DNA of 31,889 bases from a virus, in IMG/VR virus record IMGVR_UViG_3300043437_000549, positions 1 to 31,889 of that record; one strand, given 5' to 3'. Both the position numbers and the translations under genes were made by a program. Each line of letters begins with the position of its first letter. Within the stretch, counting starts at the first letter, position 1. The notes under the pieces are model-generated. The model was not told the DNA's origin. It searched no databases and worked only from the letters and a program-made list of their open reading frames with translations. Positions 1 to 7,287 of the stretch are shown here, piece after piece.

Positions 1-2
1 AG

Positions 3-572
3 AATGTTACATATGCAAGAAAACTTGTTGAATTATCTGTTTTAAGAAGATGGGTTGCTGAAAAGAAATTAAAACACACCAAAGAATTAATTAACAATTC
101 ATTAGAAACAGATAAAAAGGTAATTGTATTTACTGATTATACTGCTGTTGTTGATACTTTAAGAGAAGAATATAAAGATATTTGTGTTGTGGTAAATGGT
201 GAAACAAGTCAAAAAGATAGACAAAAAGCTGTTGAAGATTTTCAAAACAATCCAAGTGTAAAGTTGTTTATTGGTAATACAGTTGCAGCTGGTGTTGGAT
301 TAACTTTAACAGCCGCTGAAGTAGTTATTGTAAATGATTTAAATTGGACACCAGCGAATGTGGATCAATCATTAGATAGAGCTTTCCGTATTGGACAAAC
401 TAAGGATGTTATTTGTTATTTCCCACTTTTTGATGATACAATTGATACTATCGTATATGAAGTATTAGATAAGAAAAGAGATATTATCAATATGGCTATT
501 GATGGTGTAATCGATAATAAGGGTGTAATTGAAGAGGTAATTGATAGATTGGATGAAAAGTTTAAAAAATAG
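3..572 (+). CDS. SNF2-family DNA helicase/translocase, C-terminal part (partial)
   Basis: The reading frame is open from the window edge, so the N-terminal ATPase lobe lies upstream. The visible 189 residues are a helicase C-terminal RecA-like lobe: a strand reading VIVFTDYT, then GETSQKDR, then motif V (AAGVGLTLTAA) and motif VI (QSLDRAFRIGQ). The QxxDRxxRIGQ form of motif VI is typical of SNF2/SMARCAL1-like translocases rather than of UvsW. Such enzymes use ATP to move on duplex or forked DNA and anneal or remodel strands; in a T4-like phage it could fill the fork-remodelling role of UvsW (inference). The first in-frame ATG inside the window (189) is internal and not the true start. Family call is firm, specific role is not. 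Confidence 0.85.
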   Translation, partial: NVTYARKLVELSVLRRWVAEKKLKHTKELINNSLETDKKVIVFTDYTAVVDTLREEYKDICVVVNGETSQKDRQKAVEDFQNNPSVKLFIGNTVAAGVGLTLTAAEVVIVNDLNWTPANVDQSLDRAFRIGQTKDVICYFPLFDDTIDTIVYEVLDKKRDIINMAIDGVIDNKGVIEEVIDRLDEKFKK

Positions 573-711
573 ATACAGAAATAATTCACATATTAACTTT
601 GCTCGTAATTGTATGATACAACTATTAGAAAAAAAGTTAAAAGGATTAAATAATATAAGTAGTGATGATTTAATTAGGATTGAACAAATTTTAAGTAAGT
701 ATCAAAAATAA
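553..711 (+). CDS. Small basic/helical protein overlapping the helicase end
   Basis: A 52-residue open frame starts with ATG inside the last 20 bases of the helicase gene and ends with TAA at 709-711, immediately next to the stop codon of the convergent gene. The N-terminal half is basic (MKSLKNRYRNN), the C-terminal half is a predicted amphipathic helix (LLEKKLKGLNN..DDLIRIEQIL). A second ATG at 613 would give 32 residues. The overlap suggests translational coupling with the helicase gene, as is common for tiny genes next to T4 uvsW. No family recognised. It fills the only space between two well-supported genes, which favours it being real. Confidence 0.5.
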   Translation: MKSLKNRYRNNSHINFARNCMIQLLEKKLKGLNNISSDDLIRIEQILSKYQK

Positions 712-1155
712 TTACTTTAAAGCATCTATCAAAGCCAATTTAATTGCGTTTGATAATACAGTTTGTTTAAATGGAACTTCTTCATTAATTTCAAGCATCA
801 TAGCATTTGTAGATGTTTTATAAGTTCCAACACCTTCCATTATTCTAATTCCGTTTATTACTTTAACTCTAATTTCAGTTATCTTATTTTGAATAGCAAA
901 ACCAGCAATTCTAAATGTGTTTTCAGGTAATCCAATATAAGTTATTTCAACAAATATAGGTGAACCGTCTTGACATATATCAAAACCTTTATCCTGTAAT
1001 AAATCTTCGGTAATTTGTTTTATACCGAATAATACCGATCTATTTTCAATAGATTTCATTTCAGTTTTATTATAAACCGAATCAACTTTTACACATTGTC
1101 CGAATGAAAACAATGGAAGGAATAGTAACCCAAATAATAAACTTTTAATTGTCAT
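712..1155 (-). CDS. Small secreted protein, last gene of the envelope cassette
   Basis: A 147-residue protein with a clear Sec signal peptide (MTIKSLLFGLLFLPLFSFG) and probable cleavage before Gln-20, the usual Bacteroidota pattern. Gln directly before Cys-21 makes a lipobox unlikely. The mature part has two Cys (21 and 61), a stretch of alternating beta residues (FVEITYIG.., KITEIRVKVING) and a C-terminal helix (SNAIKLALIDAL). This tail loosely resembles the last helix of CsgG-type proteins, so it could be a small periplasmic relative or partner of the CsgG-like protein encoded at 4212-4925; that is only a guess. Its start overlaps the end of the lectin gene by 11 bases, so the two are probably co-translated. 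Confidence 0.75.
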   Translation of the reverse strand: MTIKSLLFGLLFLPLFSFGQCVKVDSVYNKTEMKSIENRSVLFGIKQITEDLLQDKGFDICQDGSPIFVEITYIGLPENTFRIAGFAIQNKITEIRVKVINGIRIMEGVGTYKTSTNAMMLEINEEVPFKQTVLSNAIKLALIDALK

Positions 1156-2800
1156 AGCCTGTTCTTAATATATAAAAATTAGTTACACCCCCATTTGTTA
1201 ATGGTGATGCCGTAGTTGTTTGTACTCCTGGAAATGTTGTTCTTAAATCCGTTGTCCCTAACCTAATTGTTGAATGTTCAGTTTGTGTGTATATTCTATA
1301 ATTAGGTATTGACCAAGTTGAACCTCTACTTTTCTTTATTTGTAAATAAATATCTGAAACTGAAAATTTGTTATCAGTATTTATATCATATCTAAAATAA
1401 TCTGCACTTACTATTGTTCTTTTACTGAGAATTAAGTTATTATTATCAGATAGATTAGTTCTTTGTGGTGCTGGTATAGATAATGTATCCAAAACTATTC
1501 TCCATTCAATAGATGGATTAGAAGCTCTTAATATTGAATAATCTCCACTATTATTTGTTAAGTATGTAGTATCTAAACTCCAACTACCACTTGTCATTAT
1601 ATAATCAAACTCTAATACGTAGTTTAACATTGATGAGTTTGGTAAGTCATTCCATCTACCACCACTAACAAACTGAGCATAATCTTCTGTTCCTGAGTTA
1701 TTTGGTTCGCCTGGATTCCAATTAGAATAAGGATACACACCATATCTGTAAGCATTAAACATATAACTTCTATTAACTTCATCATCTGTCCAAACAACAT
1801 TTGATACTTGAAATGAACCTAACCTAGCATTAGCATAAGTACCATCACCCATATTGGTATTACACTTAGAGGCGAATGTATAATATAATTGAGAAGGATA
1901 TTCTCTTACATAAGATAAAGATGCGAAATTAGTTCCATTTAAATAACCCTTTAATTGAGTTCCTGAGTGTGTTAAACATATATAATTCCATTGATTTAAT
2001 GTTATTGTTGTACTTACACTTCGTAACCCTGTTCCACTCCAAGTTCCACATCTTAATGTTCCTGTTGAACCTGATACATTTGTTATTTCTATTTGAGAAT
2101 CATACCAATTAGCATCAACTATCGGAGAACCTTGTTCTGATATTAAAACACCTGCATCTGTTGGATATACCCATAACATTAAACTAACTACACCAGAATT
2201 AAAATAACTTCCTAAGTTTTCAGTCATCATATATTGGGTTGAACCATTAAATGACATATATCTACCTGATGTTGCTGTATATGATGGGTTACTGAATAAA
2301 GTAGCATTTGTTCCTGCGATAGTATTCCTAACTAAGGTAGGTGATGTTGTTTTGTATGAGTTAGTATCGGCAATATCATAATTAGCGACTAAATTTCTTG
2401 TAACAGGTAATTCAGTCCATCTAAAACCCCCTAAAGGTTCTGAAAAGAAATATCCACTTGTTTTATCTTGATAATATCCAAACCATCCTGAAGGCCATGT
2501 TCCAAATACAAATGTATTTTCAGCGGCATTAGACATAGTTACTAAGTGTCCACCCATACTTTCACAAGCAGCTTTAGCACCTGTCCAAGTATTAGTTGTT
2601 GTTGAACGATAGTATGAGTGTCCATTATAGTTTGTTTGAGATGTAAACCCTGTAAGAGCTGATGTTGTTCTTTTCCAAAGTTGTACTCTAATATTAGGAA
2701 CTCCAACATTATTTATACCAAATACTCTACCTGTTTGAGAAAAGTTCTGACTTTTAACAACTGAGGATAATAATAATAAAAATAATAATATCTTTCTCAT
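1145..2800 (-). CDS. Secreted lectin: LamG domain nested in a C-type lectin domain, with dockerin-like C-terminal module
   Basis: A 551-residue exported protein. Residues 1-17 are a signal peptide, with Gln-18 at +1. Residues about 22-45 start a carboxypeptidase-regulatory/SpaA-like beta-sandwich (GRVFG..VPNIRVQLWK) that resumes at about 403-438 (GSWSLDTTYLTNNSGDY). Between these lies a C-type lectin domain: first half 57-130 (NGHSYY, WTGAKAACESMGGHLVTM, FRWTE), second half about 355-400 with the sugar/Ca2+ motifs WNPGEPNN and RWNDLP. EPN is the mannose-type motif and WND the second calcium motif. The two lectin halves are separated by a LamG/concanavalin-like domain (136-354; NLVANYDIADTNSY, RYMSFNGSTQYM). 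Residues 470-490 hold one dockerin/EF-hand-like motif (DINTDNKFSVSDIY). Likely role is carbohydrate binding at the cell surface. The start ATG overlaps the upstream stop by 4 bases. Confidence 0.85.
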   Translation of the reverse strand: MRKILLFLLLLSSVVKSQNFSQTGRVFGINNVGVPNIRVQLWKRTTSALTGFTSQTNYNGHSYYRSTTTNTWTGAKAACESMGGHLVTMSNAAENTFVFGTWPSGWFGYYQDKTSGYFFSEPLGGFRWTELPVTRNLVANYDIADTNSYKTTSPTLVRNTIAGTNATLFSNPSYTATSGRYMSFNGSTQYMMTENLGSYFNSGVVSLMLWVYPTDAGVLISEQGSPIVDANWYDSQIEITNVSGSTGTLRCGTWSGTGLRSVSTTITLNQWNYICLTHSGTQLKGYLNGTNFASLSYVREYPSQLYYTFASKCNTNMGDGTYANARLGSFQVSNVVWTDDEVNRSYMFNAYRYGVYPYSNWNPGEPNNSGTEDYAQFVSGGRWNDLPNSSMLNYVLEFDYIMTSGSWSLDTTYLTNNSGDYSILRASNPSIEWRIVLDTLSIPAPQRTNLSDNNNLILSKRTIVSADYFRYDINTDNKFSVSDIYLQIKKSRGSTWSIPNYRIYTQTEHSTIRLGTTDLRTTFPGVQTTTASPLTNGGVTNFYILRTGYDN

Positions 2801-4047
2801 AACGTTAATTTAGCTCCAAATAGTATTTGATAATTTACTAATTGTTCTGTTACCGAGTATGTTGTTCCTCCTGTTAATCCAAATCTAAAAGCCTTTGTTA
2901 TTTTATAATTCACATTTAAGAATGGTAATAATAAAGGTTTTGTTTGGAATACACTTTCAGTATAATATTTCATATACGGAACATATACCGCTGCTAATAT
3001 AAATATCGCGTCAATATTTTTAGTTAATTGTCCTTTATACATTCCACCACCAATCGCTACTAATGTTGTTAATGGTTCTTTATTTAATGTCCCATACATT
3101 CCCCCAACACCATATAATCCTGTTACTTTTTTAACATTGTCTATACGAATATAAACCAATGTATTACTAAAACTATTAGGTAATATTGAAATACTATTTG
3201 AAACTAAATCAATATGTTTTCTAGCGGTTTTTTGTGTAATCCAAGATTTAAATACAGATATGTTACCTACTTTAGCATTAACAGTAAAATCAATAGCAAC
3301 ACCTAAAGAACGTTTTTTATCTCCCGTTATCTTAATAAAACTTGTTGTTACTTTAGCATCTTGTGCCGCATCAGCTGCTCGTTGCATACCAACAATATCA
3401 CCTGTAAGCATAATGGCTGGTTTATCTTGTTTTGCTGTTGCCCTACTACTTGATCTAGTTGTAGATTGAGAAGTTTGTTTTTGTTCCTCTTGTTTAGCCT
3501 CTTCTTGTTTTTGCTCATCAGTTTTCTTTTCTTCAGGTTTAGATGTATTGTTACCATCACTACCACCAGAACTACTAGAACTACCTGTTGCGGTAGAACC
3601 ACCTGAAACACTATTAGCTACACCTGAAACAGAATTAGTTGCAGTTGAAGCTGCTGTGGATGCTGTATTTGACGCTACATCTGTTATTGATGTGAGCATT
3701 GAACTCAACGATACGACATTATTAATAACGTTATTAGATACATTTAATACATTTGCGGTGATAGTTTGAATACCAATTTGTGCACAAGGATTTCCAACAC
3801 CATAGTTGTTATAAACATCATTAGCCCACACATCAAATGAACCATTTTGTAATTCAGTTGGTGTAAATGTTTTAACTTGTCCATAGTAATTCATTACGAT
3901 AGGTAAGTTACCATTTAAATCGGATACTGTGATGTTTTTAACTTCTTTTGTACAAGGATCTACGTAGGAGTATGAGAAGGATTGGGCTTTTACACCCAAT
4001 CCAATCATAACAAGAAATAAAATCAAGAGTGTTTTAAACCCTTTCAT
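2797..4047 (-). CDS. Probable outer-membrane beta-barrel protein with Ser/Glu/Lys-rich linker
   Basis: A 416-residue exported protein: signal peptide MKGFKTLLILFLVMIGLGVKA with Gln at +1, then an N-terminal domain of about 100 residues with two Cys (YVDPCTKEV, GNPCAQIG). Next come an Ala/Thr/Asn stretch, a poly-Ser/Gly segment and a charged linker rich in Glu, Lys and Gln (about 150-200). The last 180 residues are amphipathic beta strands with Gly/Tyr turns (YGVGGMYGTL, AIGGGMYKGQL, AFRFGLTGGTTY), as in small outer-membrane barrels. The low-complexity linker could cross the periplasm or peptidoglycan. In the cassette it follows the CsgG-like pore and a small TM protein. The barrel assignment is by residue pattern only. 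Overlaps of 14 bases upstream and 4 bases downstream indicate one operon. Confidence 0.8.
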   Translation of the reverse strand: MKGFKTLLILFLVMIGLGVKAQSFSYSYVDPCTKEVKNITVSDLNGNLPIVMNYYGQVKTFTPTELQNGSFDVWANDVYNNYGVGNPCAQIGIQTITANVLNVSNNVINNVVSLSSMLTSITDVASNTASTAASTATNSVSGVANSVSGGSTATGSSSSSGGSDGNNTSKPEEKKTDEQKQEEAKQEEQKQTSQSTTRSSSRATAKQDKPAIMLTGDIVGMQRAADAAQDAKVTTSFIKITGDKKRSLGVAIDFTVNAKVGNISVFKSWITQKTARKHIDLVSNSISILPNSFSNTLVYIRIDNVKKVTGLYGVGGMYGTLNKEPLTTLVAIGGGMYKGQLTKNIDAIFILAAVYVPYMKYYTESVFQTKPLLLPFLNVNYKITKAFRFGLTGGTTYSVTEQLVNYQILFGAKLTL

Positions 4048-4231
4048 AAAACCCCCCTTTCACATCATAATATATGTTGTCAATCGGAGTATCTACAAAT
4101 GGAAATACATCTACACTATATATGTGTTTAATTTCAATTATTACAAATAAAGTTGTGGTTAAAATAAAAACGACATATAGGTATTTAAGGAAGGTTAGTA
4201 GTTCATTGAACTTATTTTTCAAATATTCCAT
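4034..4231 (-). CDS. 65-aa single-pass membrane protein
   Basis: A short protein with an N-terminal amphipathic segment (MEYLKNKFNELLTFLKYL), one strong transmembrane helix (YVVFILTTTLFVIIEI) and a tail of about 30 residues rich in Asp, Val and Tyr that is likely outside the cytoplasm. It overlaps the CsgG-like gene by 20 bases and the beta-barrel gene by 14 bases, the same packing as the rest of the cassette, which supports it as a real gene. It could be an inner-membrane anchor or accessory of the export system. No family recognised. Confidence 0.65.
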   Translation of the reverse strand: MEYLKNKFNELLTFLKYLYVVFILTTTLFVIIEIKHIYSVDVFPFVDTPIDNIYYDVKGGFYERV

Positions 4232-4925
4232 CTTTAATCATTTTTGATACTACCCTAGAACAAGCTGTTTCTAAGGATTTTCTTGTCGAAATACCAACAG
4301 TTGACTGTGCGAATTTCATGTCAAGAGATTTCAAAAATGATTGACCATATTGGGTTGCTTCACCCATACCAGAACCTACTCTAATTTGTCCAGATTCAGC
4401 ATCTACAAATCTTATCTGTAAACCTAATCTTGTAGTTACTTCTAACTGCTTTTTACCTGTCGTATAGGTTTCTTGTTCATCTACTGAGAAGTCATACACT
4501 TCAATGTAAACAAAATACTTTGCAAGTTTAATTTTACCTTTACCATCTAATTTGTTTTCAGTAAAACCTTTAGCGCTTGCTTGGAATTGTTTAACCATTT
4601 TAAGTTTGATTTCTTCTTTATCTTCAGTAAACTCAAATCTGTTTGTACCTTCTAAGTAATCTAAAGCAATATTTGTAACACCTAATCCTACGTTTTTTTC
4701 TTTAAGAATTGGATACGAATTAAGGACGTTATCACTAATGCCGATTGAAAGAACTTGGATTGGGATTTGTTTCCCATCATAATCACTTACTACTTGTATT
4801 GATTGCTTCTTTTCAAAATCAGCCGTGTATTTTTCTGTTCTAGTTGTTCCACAACCAAACATCATAACAGCCCCTAATAGGACTGCTATGAAGTTGATCA
4901 TGCTTTGTTGGTTTATAATCTTCAT
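4212..4925 (-). CDS. CsgG-like outer-membrane secretion lipoprotein
   Basis: A 237-residue lipoprotein: hydrophobic signal segment ending in MMFGC, with Cys-25 as the lipidation site; ATG at residue 9 is a shorter alternative start. The mature part follows the CsgG layout: an N-terminal strand (QIPIQVLSIGIS), a helix plus GVTNIALDYLEGTNRFEF (the 'AL..L...GRF.v' signature), a central AKYFVYIEVYDF, a long hairpin region and the strand LQIRFVDAESGQIRVGSG matching the 'LRLVDxxTGEV' signature, then a C-terminal helix (TRKSLETACSRVV). CsgG forms the nonameric outer-membrane pore of curli (type VIII) export. Csg-type genes have been described in marine T4-like pelagimyophages, so a phage copy has precedent. 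Its substrate here is unknown; the other secreted proteins of the cassette are candidates. Confidence 0.8.
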   Translation of the reverse strand: MKIINQQSMINFIAVLLGAVMMFGCGTTRTEKYTADFEKKQSIQVVSDYDGKQIPIQVLSIGISDNVLNSYPILKEKNVGLGVTNIALDYLEGTNRFEFTEDKEEIKLKMVKQFQASAKGFTENKLDGKGKIKLAKYFVYIEVYDFSVDEQETYTTGKKQLEVTTRLGLQIRFVDAESGQIRVGSGMGEATQYGQSFLKSLDMKFAQSTVGISTRKSLETACSRVVSKMIKDGIFEK

Positions 4926-4960
4926 AAAATTCTTTGTTGGTTTTCGTTATTAGTTTTGTA

Positions 4961-5302
4961 TTACCAAGGCGCTTCTTCCTTTGGCTCTTCTTTTTTCTTT
5001 TCTTCTTTTACTGGTGCTGCTTTTTCTATAACTCTTTCTTTAATTATAGTTGTATTTCCACCACCATTATTCTGTTGTTTTTGTTCATTATTGTTTGACA
5101 AATTAATAACAACAGGAGCTGCTGCCGGAGCTGGAGCCACTTGTTCTGTTTTAGTTTCAGCATTATCTTCTGAATGTCCGTTAAAAAATGTTGTTGTAAA
5201 CCAAGTACCTGCTCCAAGTATTGCGGTTGATAAAGTACCAATGATAGTCTTTTTAAGACCACCCCAAGTACCATCATTTGTGTTTTCTGTTTCCTCTACC
5301 AT
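4961..5302 (-). CDS. Small membrane-anchored protein with charged, Pro-rich C-terminal tail
   Basis: A 113-residue protein: polar N-terminus, a hydrophobic helix around residues 15-38 (LKKTIIGTLSTAILGAGTWFTTTFF), then a low-complexity tail: Ala/Pro (APAPAAAPVV), Asn/Gln, then Lys/Glu/Pro ending in EAPW. The tail is probably disordered. The topology resembles single-pass linker proteins that span between membrane and wall; a spanin or export accessory role is possible but unsupported. It lies 30 bases after the T9SS cargo gene and 35 bases before the CsgG-like gene, in the same orientation. A T4-late-like TATAAATA lies 11 bases upstream of its ATG. Confidence 0.7.
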   Translation of the reverse strand: MVEETENTNDGTWGGLKKTIIGTLSTAILGAGTWFTTTFFNGHSEDNAETKTEQVAPAPAAAPVVINLSNNNEQKQQNNGGGNTTIIKERVIEKAAPVKEEKKKEEPKEEAPW

Positions 5303-5313
5303 AATATTTTTTA

Positions 5314-5321
5314 TATTTATA
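5314..5321 (-). promoter_or_regulatory. TATAAATA box (T4 late promoter-like)
   Basis: On the - strand this reads TATAAATA, the T4 late-promoter -10 sequence recognised by gp55, ending 11 bases before the ATG of the gene at 4961-5302. A gp55-like sigma factor is encoded in this window. In DNA this AT-rich the match could be chance. Confidence 0.3.
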
Positions 5322-5332
5322 TGTTTATTCTA

Positions 5333-7216
5333 TTACATAAATACGCTGTTAATTACTTTTGTGCTAGCAATTATCTTACCATCACACTCCATAACAGCAA
5401 GGTATGCACTTGGAGGTAAAGAACCTAAATTAGCTGTGTATCTGTATTCTCCTTTTGGCATTTTACCACTAGTTATCTCAGCTACTTTATTACCCTTTAA
5501 ATCAACGAAATATATTGATGTCATACTATCATCAGGAATATTAAATTGAACTGCTACGATACCTGAAGCTGGATTAGGGTAAACCATAATATCGATTTTA
5601 CCATTTAAACTAACATCAGTAAATTTAGTTTTAAATACCTCAACTCTACCATCAGTAGGTCTAATACTTAAATCTCTTGCTATTTCATTACCAACAAACT
5701 TACGAGTTACATATAATGGTGATCCTGTCCATTCGTCTTTAGGTTTTTTAGCGATGAATTGTAATACTACCACTTCTTGTCCATCACTAATTTTATTTTT
5801 TTCACTCATATCAACTCCACCCCACTCAACTTCGTTGTTGTTAGCGTTAGTGAATGACATCCAATTAGAAGCAGCTCCTTTCGAAGCTACTCCTTTGAAT
5901 TCTAATAAATCTTTGTCATATTTTAATGATAATTGTACTGCTCCTAATGTTTGTCCGTTAGTCAATACTTTTACAGGGATATTAACTAAGTTACCTTCTT
6001 CAACATTTAATGTAGGTAAGTTAATTTCCATTTCATTTAATTGTGCATAGTATTCTGTTGTTTGATCTATAATGAAATTAGGTGCATTTAATGGGTTAGT
6101 TATTTTGATAGGTGCTAATCTAGCCATATTGAAACCTGTTTCATTTACGTCACCTGTTGCTAATACATATACTGTAATTGAATCAACACCTGTAACAATA
6201 GTGTATGAGTAATTAGCTGTTCCTGGAATATCTAATGAGTGGTTAGTTAAACTATCGTTTGTGATTGTGTTATATTGAACATCTGTGAAGAATCTAACAT
6301 CAGGGGTTGTAAACTTGTTAAATCTACCAGCAATTCTATTAAAGATTGTGTAAACGTCTGAAATAGATATGTTACCTGAATTGTTTGGATCTGATGAATG
6401 GAAATCAAAACCTTTTGGATTTTCAATTCCTAATACAAATCTATTAACTTTTTGAGCGTCTGCTGTTGTTACAACATTACCAAGATTTAAAGTATCACCT
6501 TGAACTTCAATCTTACAAGTCCAATATGTAGTATCTACGATAGGGCTAAATCCAAACTTACCATTTACGTCAGTTGTATCTACATTAACTAATGTCCATT
6601 TACCACCTGATTTAGGTTGTTTCCATAAACCCACTAATAATTTTTTAGTGTATGAACCAGTTACGTTTTTAAATGTTCCTGCGAAATTGATAGAAGGTCT
6701 AACAAATATACCACCACCATTAAATCTAGTTAAGGTTGTATCTTTACCAGCATTTGTAGAAGCGATTGTTGGGTATGTGTTATCAAAAGCCAAAGCTGTA
6801 ATTCCTGTCAAATATTGGAATGTGGTTGGTGTTGAATGTTTAAAGTTAATATTAAATAATTCACCTGACGCATAAGTGTAGTTAAGATTTGAACCATCAT
6901 ATACTGTCGATATTGTAATTGTTCCTTTGTTTACATAAAATTGTAAATAAGAATCATTACTATCAGGGATAAGTAATCTAACTGAAGGATCTGTAAATGC
7001 TACCGTATCGTAAGTAATTTTAAATTGTAATGCGGTAATTTTACTTGAAGTTGTGTTATTATAGCAAAGTTTTACATCTGTTTGGTTAGCTATTGAAGAT
7101 GAAACCGTGTAATTTGGTTTAATAATGATTGAGTTCCCATTCGGTGTGGGACATGTTTGGGCGAATGAAATGACAGAAAGGCATAGCATCCCCAAAATTG
7201 AAAGGATTTTTTTCAT
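5333..7216 (-). CDS. Secreted cohesin/dockerin-like protein with T9SS type A sorting domain
   Basis: A 627-residue exported protein, first gene of the cassette. Domains in order: signal peptide 1-19 (SVISFA, Gln-20 at +1); cohesin-like beta-sandwich about 37-160 (ITALQFKITYDTVAF..); carboxypeptidase-regulatory-like sandwich 176-240 (LLVGLWKQ, DTTDVNGKFGF); dockerin-like module about 250-358 (DPNNSGNISISDVYTIFNRIAG, ATGDVNETG); second cohesin-like domain 400-528 (LGAVQLSLKYDKDLLEFKGV, ISDGQEVVVLQF); and a C-terminal Por/T9SS type A sorting domain 543-627 (VYPNPASG, YFVDLKGNKV, PPSAYLAVMECDGK). Type IX secretion is known only in Bacteroidota relatives, so the host exporter would be needed. Expected location is the host cell surface. 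It shares modules with the lectin at 1145-2800. Domain order is clear; which partner the cohesin-like domains bind is unknown. Confidence 0.85.
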   Translation of the reverse strand: MKKILSILGMLCLSVISFAQTCPTPNGNSIIIKPNYTVSSSIANQTDVKLCYNNTTSSKITALQFKITYDTVAFTDPSVRLLIPDSNDSYLQFYVNKGTITISTVYDGSNLNYTYASGELFNINFKHSTPTTFQYLTGITALAFDNTYPTIASTNAGKDTTLTRFNGGGIFVRPSINFAGTFKNVTGSYTKKLLVGLWKQPKSGGKWTLVNVDTTDVNGKFGFSPIVDTTYWTCKIEVQGDTLNLGNVVTTADAQKVNRFVLGIENPKGFDFHSSDPNNSGNISISDVYTIFNRIAGRFNKFTTPDVRFFTDVQYNTITNDSLTNHSLDIPGTANYSYTIVTGVDSITVYVLATGDVNETGFNMARLAPIKITNPLNAPNFIIDQTTEYYAQLNEMEINLPTLNVEEGNLVNIPVKVLTNGQTLGAVQLSLKYDKDLLEFKGVASKGAASNWMSFTNANNNEVEWGGVDMSEKNKISDGQEVVVLQFIAKKPKDEWTGSPLYVTRKFVGNEIARDLSIRPTDGRVEVFKTKFTDVSLNGKIDIMVYPNPASGIVAVQFNIPDDSMTSIYFVDLKGNKVAEITSGKMPKGEYRYTANLGSLPPSAYLAVMECDGKIIASTKVINSVFM

Positions 7217-7287
7217 TGTTGGTTTTATTTTTTAATTTATTCTTTGTTACCTATAAATAGCCTAAAAAATAAAAAAATGAAAAAAAA

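Noticed and set aside
3348-3769. Open frames on both strands over the barrel gene linker (3348-3611 -, 3548-3769 +)
   Set aside because: Low-complexity linker DNA yields open alternative frames; translations have no plausible domain and no start context.
4905-5549. A 214-codon + strand frame with hydrophobic segments over the cassette
   Set aside because: It is antisense to the CsgG-like, small TM and T9SS genes; hydrophobicity comes from antisense reading of Lys/Glu-rich codons.
7252-7259. TATAAATA late promoter on the + strand
   Set aside because: On the + strand it points toward the end of a - strand gene with no + strand gene to transcribe, so it is not a useful + strand promoter; the - strand reading TATTTATA lies 35 bases before the T9SS gene start, not 3 as in the other boxes.
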